A stretch of 64,000 bases of DNA from Sphingomonas sp. HMP6 (GTDB taxonomy: Bacteria > Pseudomonadota > Alphaproteobacteria > Sphingomonadales > Sphingomonadaceae). The stretch lies in contig NZ_AP022672.1 of NCBI RefSeq assembly GCF_013374095.1, positions 620,001-684,000 of the forward strand, given 5' to 3'. The position numbers and the translations under genes were made by a program. Below the pieces are notes generated by a model. That model was not told the DNA's origin and did not search any database. It was given only the letters and a program-made list of their open reading frames with translations. Numbering within the stretch: position 1 is the stretch's first letter; each line of letters starts with the position of its first letter. Shown in pieces: positions 49,095 through 58,727 of this stretch.

Positions 49095-50549
49095 TTAGCG
49101 GAACGGCGGCTCGTTGAAGGCGCGCAGTTTGCGGCTGTGGAGCTTCTTGCCTTCGCGGCGGAGTTCCTCGCAGGCTTCGATGCCGATCCGCATATGCTCG
49201 CTGATCGCGCGTTCGTAGAAGCGGTTGGCTTGCCCCGGCAGCTTCAATTCGCCGTGGAGCGGCTTGTCGGAGACGCACAGCAACGTCCCATAGGGCACGC
49301 GGAAGCGATAGCCCTGCGCCGCGATCGTCGCCGATTCCATGTCGATGCCGACCGCGCGGCTGAGCGAGAAGCGCAAAGCGCTGCGCGAATATTGCAATTC
49401 CCAATTGCGGTCGTCGGTGGTGACGATCGTGCCGGTACGCAGGCGGCGTTTCAGCTCGTCGCCGGTCTGGCCCGAAATCGTCTCGGCGGCACGGGCGAGC
49501 GCGAGCTGGACTTCGGCGATGGCGGGGACCGGGATGGCGGGGGGCAGCACGTCGTCGAGCACATGATCGTCGCGCAGATAGGCGTGCGCTAGCACATAAT
49601 CGCCGATCCGCTGGCTGGGGCGGAGGCCGCCGCAATGGCCGATCATCAGCCACGCCTCGGGGCGCAGCACCGCGAGGTGGTCGCAGATCGTCTTGGCATT
49701 GGACGGGCCGACGCCGATGTTGACGAGTGTGATGCCGGTGCCGTCCTCTGCGATCAGATGATAGGCCGGCATCTGGTGCCGCCGCCATGCGCTGGTATCG
49801 GCAAGCGCCGCCTCGACATCGTCGCCCGCGTGGAGCAGCACACCGCCTGCGCCCGATACGGCAGTGTAGCGCGATGCGTTGCCGTCCTTGTCGGGGCCAA
49901 GTTGGCTGAACGCCCAGCGGACGAATTCATCCACATAGCGGTGATAGTTGGTGAAGAGCACGTAGCGCTGGACATGCTCGGGCGGGGTGCCGGTGTAATG
50001 CCGCAGCCGCGCGAGCGAGAAATCGGTGCGCAGGCCATCGAAGAGAGCGAGCGGGCGGATTCCGGTCGTCACCGCGTAGAGACCGTCGGCGATTTCGTCG
50101 CCGATATGCGCCAACTCGGTCGCCGGGAAATGCCGCGCCAAGTCGATCGCGGAGATTTCATCCAGGCTGAGCGCGTGACCGGGATCGATCACATAGGGAA
50201 AGGGGATTTCCTGGCGGCCGGGCACCGCCTCGACCGTCACGTCATAATCTTCGATCAGCAGCGTCAGCTGCTCGGTCAAATAGTCGGCGAAGATCGCGGG
50301 TTTGGTGACGCTGATGGCATAATCGCCCTCACTGACCAGCCGGCCGAACGACCGCATCGGCGCAGGCCGGTCGCCGCCGCCACGATAGTGCAAACGGATT
50401 TCGGGATAAGCAAAGCTCCCGTCGCGGCGCGTCTCCGGCGGCGGCGGGGTGCCAGTCGTGATATAGGTGGTGAGCGCGCTCTGGAGGCGCTCGACCGAGG
50501 CACGGTAGAGGCGGTCGAGCTCGGCGACGATATCGGATGCTTGCGTCAT
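49095..50549 (-). CDS. amn: AMP nucleosidase
   Basis: 484 aa. The N-terminal AMP-binding domain includes RRDGSFAYPEIRLHYRGGG. The C-terminal phosphorylase-fold domain has GVGPSNAKTICDHLAVLRPEAWLMIGHCGGLR and VGIDMESATIAAQGYRFRVPYGTLLCVSDKPLHGELK. It splits AMP into adenine and ribose-5-phosphate. Length matches E. coli Amn. Confidence 0.95.
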   Translation of the reverse strand: MTQASDIVAELDRLYRASVERLQSALTTYITTGTPPPPETRRDGSFAYPEIRLHYRGGGDRPAPMRSFGRLVSEGDYAISVTKPAIFADYLTEQLTLLIEDYDVTVEAVPGRQEIPFPYVIDPGHALSLDEISAIDLARHFPATELAHIGDEIADGLYAVTTGIRPLALFDGLRTDFSLARLRHYTGTPPEHVQRYVLFTNYHRYVDEFVRWAFSQLGPDKDGNASRYTAVSGAGGVLLHAGDDVEAALADTSAWRRHQMPAYHLIAEDGTGITLVNIGVGPSNAKTICDHLAVLRPEAWLMIGHCGGLRPSQRIGDYVLAHAYLRDDHVLDDVLPPAIPVPAIAEVQLALARAAETISGQTGDELKRRLRTGTIVTTDDRNWELQYSRSALRFSLSRAVGIDMESATIAAQGYRFRVPYGTLLCVSDKPLHGELKLPGQANRFYERAISEHMRIGIEACEELRREGKKLHSRKLRAFNEPPFR

Positions 50550-50590
50550 CCTTAGCGGCTAATGCCGGATCGTTACGTGCGCAAGACCAT

Positions 50591-50617
50591 GTGGACGCGC
50601 GGGTTGCGCGCGCCCAC
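50591..50617 (-). terminator. Hairpin after the 89-aa gene
   Basis: GTGG-A-CGCGCG paired with CGCGCG-C-CCAC around a short loop, 7 bases past the stop of the minus-strand gene at 50625. No T-tract. Confidence 0.3.
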
Positions 50618-50624
50618 CGGACAT

Positions 50625-50894
50625 TTAGGCCTTTTTGCCGCCCTTGGCGGGCGTTTCGTCCTTGGCGAGCAGCTTGCTCGCACCGAACGCAGCGCCAGCC
50701 ACTGCAGCGGCTGCTCCAGCCGCAATGCCGGCTGCCGCGAGCGGGTTGGCCTTGACCGCATCGACCGTCGCGGTGATCGCTTCGGTCACGGCCTCCTGAG
50801 CCTGTTCGAACAGGGTCTGTTCGCCGGTCGCCTTCTTCACTTCCTTGGTCGCCTCGTTGGCGAGATCCTTGGCGGCATCGACTGCATCGGTCAT
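50625..50894 (-). CDS. Small Ala-rich protein with amphipathic helix and membrane segment
   Basis: 89 aa. AVDAAKDLANEATKEVKKATGEQTLFEQAQEAVTEAITATVDAVKANP is a long amphipathic helix, then AAAGIAAGAAAAVAGAAFGAS is a Gly/Ala hydrophobic segment with a Lys-rich end. The layout is that of the ElaB/YqjD ribosome-tethering or YtxH-like small stress proteins. AAGGAG ribosome binding site before ATG 50894. Function inferred by shape only. Confidence 0.65.
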   Translation of the reverse strand: MTDAVDAAKDLANEATKEVKKATGEQTLFEQAQEAVTEAITATVDAVKANPLAAAGIAAGAAAAVAGAAFGASKLLAKDETPAKGGKKA

Positions 50895-50981
50895 GATGGG
50901 CTCCTTTTTAAATGGCGTTACGATCTTGCAACGAAGCGCGGGCGAGGACGGTTCCACGACCGCTACTCCATTCATCTTGGC

Positions 50982-51461
50982 TCAGATTTCGCTCAGCAGA
51001 TGTTCGGCCGAGGAAACCTCGAACGCGCCCGGCGCCTCGACATTGAGCTGTTCGACCACGCCGTCATTGACGAGCATCGAATAGCGCTGGCTGCGCTCGC
51101 CCATGCCGAATTTCGATCCGTCGAAGGTCAGGCCAACCGCGCGTGCGAAAACGGCATTGCCGTCCGCCAGCATGGTAATGGAATCGGCGTCGCTCGCCTT
51201 GCCCCAGGCGCCCATCACGAAAGCGTCGTTGACCGAGGTGAAGGCGATCTCGTCCACGCCCTTTGCCTTCAACGCATCGGCATTGTCGACGAACCCGGGC
51301 AAATGCCGCGCCGAGCAGGTCGGGGTAAACGCGCCGGGCACCGCCACGAGCGCGACCTTGCGGCCCTTGAAGAAATCGTCCGAGCTGACCTGGTCCGGCC
51401 CATTCGCGGTTGCCTTGGTGAGCGTGATGCTGGGGATGCGGTCGCCGACGCTGATCGTCAT
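50982..51461 (-). CDS. Peroxiredoxin (Prx5/hybrid type)
   Basis: 159 aa. Peroxidatic Cys49 in VPGAFTPTCSARHLPGF, the Prx5 motif. No obvious resolving Cys, so a 1-Cys mechanism using glutathione or glutaredoxin is likely. Closely followed by the small stress-type gene at 50625 on the same strand, with sodB elsewhere in the window as another oxidant defence. Confidence 0.93.
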   Translation of the reverse strand: MTISVGDRIPSITLTKATANGPDQVSSDDFFKGRKVALVAVPGAFTPTCSARHLPGFVDNADALKAKGVDEIAFTSVNDAFVMGAWGKASDADSITMLADGNAVFARAVGLTFDGSKFGMGERSQRYSMLVNDGVVEQLNVEAPGAFEVSSAEHLLSEI

Positions 51462-51566
51462 GAGGGAATCTCCTATTGGCCGGATGAATTTTGTGGCGCG
51501 CAGTACGTCGTGCAGTCCGCCGCGAATTTCAAGCGTGGCGGTGGGCGCGCCGGGCGCTTATGGATC

Positions 51567-52145
51567 ATGCCGATGGACAATGTGCGCTACCTCACCGGCC
51601 AGTTCCTGCTGGCGATGCCCGGCATGGGCGATCCGCGATTCGACCGCGCCGTGATCGCGATGTGTGCCCATGATGCCGAGGGCGCTCTGGGGATCGGGAT
51701 CGGCACGGCGATCGAGGGACTCGGACTGCACGACGTGCTGCGCCAGCTTGAGATCGACCCCGGCGTCGCGCCCGATGCACCGGTGCATCTTGGTGGTCCG
51801 GTCGAGCCGCGCCGTGGCTTCGTGCTGCACGGGCTCGACTGGGGCGGGCAGGATACCGTCGCCGTGGTGGGGCAGGACGGGCCACTTTGGGCCCTGTCGG
51901 GTACGATCGATGTGCTGAAGGCGATCGCGGCGGGCACCGGACCCAGCCGCTGGCTGGTTGCACTCGGTTATGCCGGCTGGGGGGAGGGGCAGCTCGATGG
52001 GGAAATGACGACCCACGGCTGGTTCAGTACGCCCGGCGACACCGCGTTGCTGTATCAGACCGACACCAGCGACCGCTGGACCGCCGCCTTCTCTGGCGCC
52101 GGGATCGACCCGCGACTGCTGGTCAGCGGCGCGGGCCGGGCCTAG
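51567..52145 (+). CDS. YqgE/AlgH family protein
   Basis: 192 aa. YLTGQFLLAMPGMGDPRFDRAVIAMCAHDAEGALGIGIG and HLGGPVEPRRGFVLHG are the YqgE signatures. ALGYAGWGEGQLDGEM continues the family pattern. Biochemical role not established. Start ATG 51567 (or 51573). The same frame stays open far upstream across the peroxiredoxin gene, which is a by-product of high GC. Confidence 0.93.
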   Translation: MPMDNVRYLTGQFLLAMPGMGDPRFDRAVIAMCAHDAEGALGIGIGTAIEGLGLHDVLRQLEIDPGVAPDAPVHLGGPVEPRRGFVLHGLDWGGQDTVAVVGQDGPLWALSGTIDVLKAIAAGTGPSRWLVALGYAGWGEGQLDGEMTTHGWFSTPGDTALLYQTDTSDRWTAAFSGAGIDPRLLVSGAGRA

Positions 52146-52157
52146 CTCGACCGGGAC

Positions 52158-52177
52158 ATATAAAGACATCTTTATAT
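52158..52177. promoter_or_regulatory. Operator-like palindrome upstream of ahcY
   Basis: ATATAAAGA-CA-TCTTTATAT, a perfect 9+2+9 palindrome, very AT-rich against a GC-rich background, 59 bases before the ahcY start. It has the form of an ArsR-family operator. The known SAH-responsive ArsR-type regulator SahR controls ahcY and methionine-cycle genes in proteobacteria. The match to SahR is my inference. Confidence 0.6.
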
Positions 52178-52235
52178 TTGATTTTGAGCGCAAGGCGGGC
52201 TAGGGGCGCGCATCAATCATACCGGAGATACCCGC

Positions 52236-53666
52236 GTGGCCACCGTTCTCGACCGCAAGACCGACTATGTCGTTGCCGACATTTCCCTCGCCGATTTCGG
52301 GCGCAAGGAAATCAACATCGCCGAGACCGAGATGCCTGGCCTGATGGCACTTCGCGACGAATTCGGCGCGTCGCAGCCGCTGAAGGGCGCGCGCATCACC
52401 GGTTCGCTCCACATGACGATCCAGACCGCAGTGCTGATCGAGACGCTGACCGCGCTCGGCGCCGACGTCCGTTGGGCAACGTGCAACATCTTCTCGACGC
52501 AGGATCACGCCGCCGCCGCGATCGCCGCGACCGGTGTTCCGGTGTTCGCGATCAAGGGCGAGAGTCTGGCCGAATATTGGGATTATGTCGGCGACATCTT
52601 CAACTGGGGTGCCGACACCGACAAGGGTGGCAACGGTCAGACCGCCAACATCATCCTCGACGACGGTGGCGACGCAACGATGTTCGCTTTGTGGGGTGCC
52701 AAGCTCGAAGCCGGCCACACGCTCGGCGAGCCCGAGAATGACGAGGAAGTCGAATTCCAGCGCGCCCTCAAGGCTTATATCGCCAAGTATCCGGGTTACC
52801 TGACCGAGACCGTCAAGAATTTGAAGGGCGTCTCGGAGGAAACCACCACCGGCGTCCATCGCCTGTACGAGATCGCCAAGAAGGGCGAGCTGCCGTTCCC
52901 GGCGATCAACGTCAACGACTCGGTGACGAAGTCGAAGTTCGACAACCTTTATGGCTGCAAGGAATCGCTGGTCGATGCGATCCGTCGCGCGACCGACGTG
53001 ATGCTCGCCGGCAAGGTCGCCGTCGTCGCCGGCTTCGGTGATGTCGGCAAGGGTTCGGCGCAGTCGCTCCGCAACGGCGGCGCACGCGTTATGGTGACCG
53101 AAGTCGATCCGATCTGCGCGCTGCAGGCGGCGATGGAAGGCTTCGAAGTCGTGACGATGGAAGAGGCCGTGACCCGCGCCGACATCTTCTGCACCGCAAC
53201 GGGCAATGCCGACGTCATCACCGCCGAGCATATGGCGGCGATGAAGCCGATGTCGATCGTCTGCAACATCGGGCATTTCGACTCGGAGATTCAGATCGCC
53301 GCTCTGTCCAACTATGAGTGGAACGAAGTGAAGCCGGGTACCGATCTGGTGAAGTTCCCCGATGGCAAGCAGATCATCGTGCTCGCCAAGGGCCGTTTGG
53401 TGAATCTCGGCTGCGCGACGGGTCACCCGTCGTTCGTGATGTCGGCGTCGTTCACCAACCAGACGCTCGCGCAGATCGAGCTGTGGACCAAGGGCGAGAA
53501 CTACAAGAACGAAGTCTACGTCCTGCCCAAGCACCTCGATGAGAAGGTCGCTGCGCTGCATCTCGAAAAGCTCGGCGTGAAGCTGTCGAAGCTGACCCCG
53601 AAGCAGGCAGGCTATATCGGCGTGCCGACCGAAGGCCCGTTCAAGCCCGATCATTACCGCTATTGA
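52236..53666 (+). CDS. ahcY: Adenosylhomocysteinase
   Basis: 476 aa, GTG start after a CCGGAGATACCC ribosome binding site. [59 protein letters not shown] (substrate-binding Lys and Asp), NAD-binding [15 protein letters not shown], and the C-terminal KPDHYRY that closes the neighbour's NAD site. Hydrolyses S-adenosylhomocysteine to adenosine and homocysteine, clearing the product inhibitor of all SAM methyltransferases, including TrmD and CheR here. Confidence 0.97.
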   Translation: MATVLDRKTDYVVADISLADFGRKEINIAETEMPGLMALRDEFGASQPLKGARITGSLHMTIQTAVLIETLTALGADVRWATCNIFSTQDHAAAAIAATGVPVFAIKGESLAEYWDYVGDIFNWGADTDKGGNGQTANIILDDGGDATMFALWGAKLEAGHTLGEPENDEEVEFQRALKAYIAKYPGYLTETVKNLKGVSEETTTGVHRLYEIAKKGELPFPAINVNDSVTKSKFDNLYGCKESLVDAIRRATDVMLAGKVAVVAGFGDVGKGSAQSLRNGGARVMVTEVDPICALQAAMEGFEVVTMEEAVTRADIFCTATGNADVITAEHMAAMKPMSIVCNIGHFDSEIQIAALSNYEWNEVKPGTDLVKFPDGKQIIVLAKGRLVNLGCATGHPSFVMSASFTNQTLAQIELWTKGENYKNEVYVLPKHLDEKVAALHLEKLGVKLSKLTPKQAGYIGVPTEGPFKPDHYRY

Positions 53667-53674
53667 TCTCCGAC

Positions 53675-53706
53675 GACGGCGCTAGGCGAGATCGCCTAGT
53701 GCCGTC
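53675..53706. terminator. Bidirectional terminator hairpin, ahcY / sulfotransferase
   Basis: GACGGCGCTAGGCGA pairs with TCGCCTAGTGCCGTC (one G.U), loop of 2-4, then TTCATTT on the + side. It contains the stop codon of the convergent sulfotransferase gene (53682). Confidence 0.7.
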
Positions 53707-55289
53707 TTCATTTCCCCCAACCACGGCTCGAAATGCCGCCAAAGGTCAGCACCTGCGGTGCTGATAGGACGGCGAACCTGTTCGGAGCTTGCGGTCCGCA
53801 CGGGTCGGTTGGTCAGATGCGGCGTGAGACACGCCGGTTCGAAGGGCAATTCAAGCCATTCGAGCAACGCCCGGATCTCGCGTTCGGGATTTTCCAGCAG
53901 CAGCGTATGGTCGACCCGCGTAATCCGCGTCGGCACCACATGCTGGAAATGCGCCATCGCACGCACATAATCCCGGTAATAGAAGGCGATATCGCGCAGA
54001 TCGTTCGAGAAGCCGTGACCGAGTGGGAAATACTGCTTCCAGTTGGCAAAGCAGCAGGGAAGCGCGTCGCGCCGCGCATCGATGATCCTTGCATTAGGCA
54101 GCATCGTGCAAATCAACGCGAGATCCATCCAGTTCGTCGGCAGCTTGTCGATAAAATAGGGACGATCAGTATGGCGATAGATCGCTGCCCCAGCGATATA
54201 TTCGTCGCCGAGGGATCGTAAGTCTGTTCCATCTAGCCGCGCCAGCACGGAAGAGAAGGTCTGATCGTGACGGCTGCGCTCCGCGCCGAGCTTGCGGTTT
54301 ACCAGTGCCGGGATGATCGGAAGTTCGGACGTGCCTTCTACCTGCGAGTGGCTCGCGAGGATCTGCTCGACCAGGGTCGATCCCGCGCGCGGCATGCCGA
54401 CGATGAAAATCGGTGCGCGCGACAGGCAGCCGAGATTGCTGACATCGGCGGCGAAGCTGGGTGTGAACTGCGCGATCGTCGCGTCCACTTCCTGGGTAGT
54501 GGTGGCTGAATCGTAATCGCGGGTGCGCCGTTGCAGCGCGTTTCCCAAGCTATAATGCTTGAACGCTGGTTCGTAAGCACCAGCATCTTCGAACGCCCTC
54601 GCAAGCGCGAAATGCGTGGGGATGGTGCGTCGCCAATGTTCGCCAGCGTGCTCGATGGCGAACAGCATCGCGTCCACATCGTCGTCCGCGGCGAGCGCGC
54701 CGACCTTGAGATTCGCCAGTCCCCACCATGCTTCGCCCGCGTGGGGGTTCAACGCCAATGCATGCCGAAATCCGGCAATTGCTTCTTCGCGTCGGCCGAC
54801 CGTCTTAAGCTCGTTGGCCTGAGCGATCCACAGATATGGATCGTGCGGCCTCCGCCTCAGGAGATCGGCGCGCTCTCTGACCGCACGATCGTGTTGGCCT
54901 GTTTGTGCAAGCAGTGCGAGCCGCAATTTTGTCGCAGGAAGATTTGACGGGTCGGCCGAGAGCAAGGCCGTGAGCTCGCTTATCGCCCGCGGAATCTGCG
55001 CGATCCGCGCGAGGACGCGTGCAAGATTGAACCGTGCCTCCGAATACCGGGGAGCGAGATCGACGGCGCGTTGGAACAAGTCGACGGCTTCGCTAAGCAC
55101 TCCCGCGCGCGCCGCCAGATCGCCAAGGATGCACAGCGCTGCCACATCATCGGGATGGTCGTTCAGGTGGCGGCGTACGATGTCCTCGGCGAGCCCGAGC
55201 CGGTCGGCGGTAAGATGCTCAATGGCGTCAGCCAGCGCGCGTGAGAGCACCGGCTCATTACGTGCGGCATCAACATCATTTCCGGTCAT
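53682..55289 (-). CDS. TPR-repeat sulfotransferase
   Basis: 535 aa. N-terminal half: several TPRs (for example EAVDLFQRAVDLAPRYSEARFNLARVLARI; EEAIAGFRHALALNPHAGEAWWGLANL). C-terminal half: sulfotransferase with the PAPS 5'-phosphosulfate loop FIVGMPRAGSTLVEQILASH, TSELP and the 3'-phosphate region DKLPTNWMDLALICTMLPNARIIDARRDALPCCFANWKQYF. This architecture is commonly found beside TonB-dependent receptors in sphingomonads, as here. Acceptor unknown. Confidence 0.9.
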   Translation of the reverse strand: MTGNDVDAARNEPVLSRALADAIEHLTADRLGLAEDIVRRHLNDHPDDVAALCILGDLAARAGVLSEAVDLFQRAVDLAPRYSEARFNLARVLARIAQIPRAISELTALLSADPSNLPATKLRLALLAQTGQHDRAVRERADLLRRRPHDPYLWIAQANELKTVGRREEAIAGFRHALALNPHAGEAWWGLANLKVGALAADDDVDAMLFAIEHAGEHWRRTIPTHFALARAFEDAGAYEPAFKHYSLGNALQRRTRDYDSATTTQEVDATIAQFTPSFAADVSNLGCLSRAPIFIVGMPRAGSTLVEQILASHSQVEGTSELPIIPALVNRKLGAERSRHDQTFSSVLARLDGTDLRSLGDEYIAGAAIYRHTDRPYFIDKLPTNWMDLALICTMLPNARIIDARRDALPCCFANWKQYFPLGHGFSNDLRDIAFYYRDYVRAMAHFQHVVPTRITRVDHTLLLENPEREIRALLEWLELPFEPACLTPHLTNRPVRTASSEQVRRPISTAGADLWRHFEPWLGEMKTALGDLA

Positions 55290-55363
55290 CGCGGCAAATC
55301 TACCGGAAGGAGAACGATCCGCCCGCCTTGCGGCTGACGGATCGTCGTTACGGTTACGATTGA

Positions 55364-58300
55364 TCAGAACTTCGCTTGGACACCTGTATACAGGTACCGC
55401 CCGACGTTCGGATAAATCGCACTCCCGCCGCCCGCACCGGACAGACCAAAGGGTGGGAGCTGGTCGAAGACGTTATCGACACCCAAATACACGTTGAATT
55501 TCGTGCTTACGTCCAGTTCTGCCCGAACATTGTGATAGGTAATCACAGGATAGAGCTTATATTCCGGTGCAACCGCGTTGGGGTTGGTCGGTGCGCGACC
55601 CTGAACACTGAAATACCGTTCATAGGCGCCATTCGTCATCTTATCGAGATACTGCATTTTGTAGCCGAGCGTGAGCGGGCCATGCTTCAACGATATATCC
55701 AGATTGAAGCTGTTCTGAGGATCGCCGAGTTCGGAAAGCGTGCGATCTTCGAAGGTCGGGTTGGTTGGATCGAGGAAATTGCTTGCCTGGAGCGCCATCG
55801 TGTAGATGCCATGGATCGAGAACTTGCCAATATTCCCGAACGTGTGCTCGTAACCGATATCGAAGTCGATACCGCTGACCACCAACTTTGCATAGTTAAG
55901 TGGCGTCGCTGCAAGGCTGTTGTTGACATACTGGCCTTGGGTCAGCGGTCGTGTCGTGTCGCGCTGGAAAGCGCCGCAGAACTGGTTGTTGAGTGTTGGC
56001 AAATCGTAACACGCGTTGATGATCGCCTGGGCGCCGGGGGTGTTGATCACGTTGTTGACCGTGATGTTGTAATAATCGGCCGAGAAGGAAAATCCCGGTA
56101 CGAACTTGGGCTGGAACACGCCGCCGATCGTGTACGAATCCGATTTTTCGGCCTGCAGCGATGGGTTGCCCCCCGAAAGATAGCCTGGCGTCGATTGATA
56201 GACGAAATCGTAAGCGGCGGGAACGCCCGCCGCCGCGCAATTCGCGGCGCGGAACTGCGAGCCCGAAGCGCGATTGCGCAACGCGCACGGGTCGGAAAAG
56301 CCAAAAAAGTTCTGGCCAAGCGGCGTGAACTGATCGGACAAGTTTGGCGCGCGCACGGCTCGCGAGTAGTTACCACGGAAGCGAAGACCGCTTACCGGTG
56401 CGTATTCGACGCCGCCATTGTACGAATAAACGGTACCCGTGTTGCCCTTATAGTCTGCCACACGCGCCGCACCATTCACCGTCAATTCCTTGATGAACGG
56501 CAAATCCTTGAAGATCGGCACTCGAACTTCCGCATACGCCTCCTTCACTTCGAACGAAGGCGGATTGAAGAGCGGAATCGCATTGTAGAATGTCGCAGCC
56601 GATGCAGTCGCGACGTCTTGCTGGTAGAAATTGGTCTCGCGGCGATATTCGGCACCGACCGCGAAGCCGACCGGGCCGCCGGGCAAGTTGAAGAAACCGC
56701 TCGTGTCGCCATTGACGAACGCGCTGGCGACAAACTGGGTGAGTTTGCCATCGGCGATCGAATTCTGGAGCAGATAATTCTGCGACGCGCTCGTCACCTT
56801 TCCGCTTCCGAACAAATTGACGGGCACGCACGCGGCCACATCGCCCGCAAGTTGTGCGTTGGCATAGGCTGCGTTTACGCCCGCACCAATCGCGCCGGCA
56901 TTCGCCGCCGCTGCGGCGGCTGGGCTGACTGAGGCCCGACACACGATGTTGCCGTTCGCGACACCGCCGCGCGCAAGCCCCTGATCAACCGCGTCGATCG
57001 ACAGGAAATAGCGCTGGAGGTTTACGTTGCCATTGATCTGTGTGTGTTCGTTGAACTGGCCGTAATTGGCGGACACTTCATAGTGCCAGTCGTTATTGAA
57101 GTTGCCCTTTACCCCGGCCACGATACGATATGTGTCGCGCCGCGCAGCTTCCGTACGGTTGGTCAGGTCGACCGCGTTCTTGTAAAAACCGAACCCGTTC
57201 TGGTCGGCGTCGTTGATGCCGTCACCGATCGAAGCGCCAGTGACCGGATCGGTGGCCCCATTATAGTCACCATAATAATCGCGGATGATGCCACGCGCCT
57301 GGTTACTCAAATAGGGGTTGTCGGTCCGAAACCGCTCACCAAGAGCGTTGGTAAAGAACGGTCCCGATGCGCTGCCAAAGGATTTGGTCCGCGTAAAGCT
57401 CGCTTCAACGAACGGTACGAACGCTGGGCTGATTTCGAAATGGCCAATCAGATTGGCGCTGTAACGGTCCAGGCGAGGCCGGAACGCAAACTGCGTACCG
57501 TCGCGGAAATTGTCGCCATTACCACCGATATAGCTTGGCGTCGGTGCTAGCCCAACCGGAGTTCCGGTCTGCTGGACGAGCGTGCCGTTCGGCTGAAAGA
57601 TGACCGGGGTGTAGCTGGAGCCGCCGAAGTAGGTCAGGAATGTGCCCGCGTTGGTATAGACCCCGTTGCGGATATCGTTGACGAAAATCGACTGCGGCGA
57701 CCCGACGGCGCCCGTGTTGCGCACTTGAACGAAGCCGCTGACGGACCGGTATTCTGCGCGGTCGCTCGCGTAGAAATCCTCTTGATGGGCATATTCCAGC
57801 GCGATCGCGATATTGCCGCGACCATCGGCGAAGTTCTTGCCAGCGAGAACGCTTACGAAATTGCTGCCGGCGTCGGCATGCTGGCTGATCCCTCCCTGGG
57901 CGCGGATCTGCACGCCTTCATAGTGATCCTTGAGGACGAAGTTGACCACGCCCGCGAGCGCATCCGAACCGTACACTGCCGAATCGCCGCCCGTTACCAC
58001 ATCGACCCGATCGATCAGGTCGGTCGGGATCGTATTCACGTCGACGGAGGTAGCATTTGACAAAACGTCCGAAGCCACGTGGCGGCGGCCGTTTACGAGC
58101 ACGAGCGTGCGTTGCGTACCCAAGCCGCGGAGATCGAGCAGGTTCAAGCCAGCGGTACCGAGGAAGCGTGTCGAGTTCGCCTGGCTGAACGTGCTGCGCA
58201 AAGCGGGCAGATCATTCAGCGTGTCGCCGACCGAGGTTGAGCCGGTTTCGAAAAAGGCCTGGCCGGAGATCGTCGTGACCGGAACGGAGGAATCGAGGCC

Positions 58301-58495
58301 AGGGCGGCGAATGCGCGATCCCGTTACAACGATATTCGTTTCATCCTGCGCCTCGGCCTGATCAGACGGAGCGGGCGGGATGGTCGAAGTCGTCGGGCTG
58401 GTCTGGGCGAGCGCAGGCGTCGCCGACGCCATCAGCGTCGCCACGAACGCGGCAGATCCCAGAGCGGTGGCCTGCCGAAGGCGGTGAGAAATCAT
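55364..58495 (-). CDS. TonB-dependent outer-membrane receptor
   Basis: 1043 aa. Signal peptide (AALGSAAFVATLMASATPALA), linker, then the TonB-box/plug region ETNIVVTGSRIRRPGLDSSVPVTTISGQAF and the plug domain to LVLVNGRRHVASDVLSNATSVDVNTIPTDLIDRVDVVTGGDSAVYGSDALAGVVNF. A long beta-barrel follows and ends YLYTGVQAKF with the terminal Phe needed for assembly. Four pairs of Cys in the loops. Large N-terminal ETNIVVTGSRI type, probably for oligosaccharides or peptides. Substrate unknown. Sits upstream of the TPR-sulfotransferase on the same strand. Confidence 0.94.
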   Translation of the reverse strand: MISHRLRQATALGSAAFVATLMASATPALAQTSPTTSTIPPAPSDQAEAQDETNIVVTGSRIRRPGLDSSVPVTTISGQAFFETGSTSVGDTLNDLPALRSTFSQANSTRFLGTAGLNLLDLRGLGTQRTLVLVNGRRHVASDVLSNATSVDVNTIPTDLIDRVDVVTGGDSAVYGSDALAGVVNFVLKDHYEGVQIRAQGGISQHADAGSNFVSVLAGKNFADGRGNIAIALEYAHQEDFYASDRAEYRSVSGFVQVRNTGAVGSPQSIFVNDIRNGVYTNAGTFLTYFGGSSYTPVIFQPNGTLVQQTGTPVGLAPTPSYIGGNGDNFRDGTQFAFRPRLDRYSANLIGHFEISPAFVPFVEASFTRTKSFGSASGPFFTNALGERFRTDNPYLSNQARGIIRDYYGDYNGATDPVTGASIGDGINDADQNGFGFYKNAVDLTNRTEAARRDTYRIVAGVKGNFNNDWHYEVSANYGQFNEHTQINGNVNLQRYFLSIDAVDQGLARGGVANGNIVCRASVSPAAAAAANAGAIGAGVNAAYANAQLAGDVAACVPVNLFGSGKVTSASQNYLLQNSIADGKLTQFVASAFVNGDTSGFFNLPGGPVGFAVGAEYRRETNFYQQDVATASAATFYNAIPLFNPPSFEVKEAYAEVRVPIFKDLPFIKELTVNGAARVADYKGNTGTVYSYNGGVEYAPVSGLRFRGNYSRAVRAPNLSDQFTPLGQNFFGFSDPCALRNRASGSQFRAANCAAAGVPAAYDFVYQSTPGYLSGGNPSLQAEKSDSYTIGGVFQPKFVPGFSFSADYYNITVNNVINTPGAQAIINACYDLPTLNNQFCGAFQRDTTRPLTQGQYVNNSLAATPLNYAKLVVSGIDFDIGYEHTFGNIGKFSIHGIYTMALQASNFLDPTNPTFEDRTLSELGDPQNSFNLDISLKHGPLTLGYKMQYLDKMTNGAYERYFSVQGRAPTNPNAVAPEYKLYPVITYHNVRAELDVSTKFNVYLGVDNVFDQLPPFGLSGAGGGSAIYPNVGRYLYTGVQAKF

Positions 58496-58727
58496 GATTT
58501 GGCCCCTTTATCCTGAATGTGCAGAGAATTGACGATCCCCGCCCGTTCATCAAGCATTCAACTGCTACAATCGGGAAACATTTCGTCCGATGTCACCCAA
58601 AAGCAACAAAGGGTCCTTCGCGGCCTCAATTCCTCCCGGCTCGCGGCCCTTTGTATTCTCCCATTTTATCGCTTACCGCACACGAGATTGGTTAGGATTG
58701 CCGGCCAAGCATGGAGATTGAACGACG
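58496..58727. other. Divergent intergenic region between TonB receptor and divL
   Basis: 232 bases without a gene. Holds the regulatory DNA for two divergent genes. A run rich in TTT and ATT at 58600-58680 contrasts with the GC-rich flanks, but I see no clear operator. Confidence 0.5.

Noticed and set aside
50562..51566. Long upstream extension of the YqgE frame
   Set aside because: It runs antisense to the peroxiredoxin and the 89-aa gene, both of which have ribosome binding sites and family motifs; YqgE homology begins only at 51567.
52146..52235. SAM or SAH riboswitch before ahcY
   Set aside because: The leader is only about 60 nt after the palindrome and I see no SAM-II/SAH stem pattern; the AT-rich perfect palindrome fits a protein operator better.
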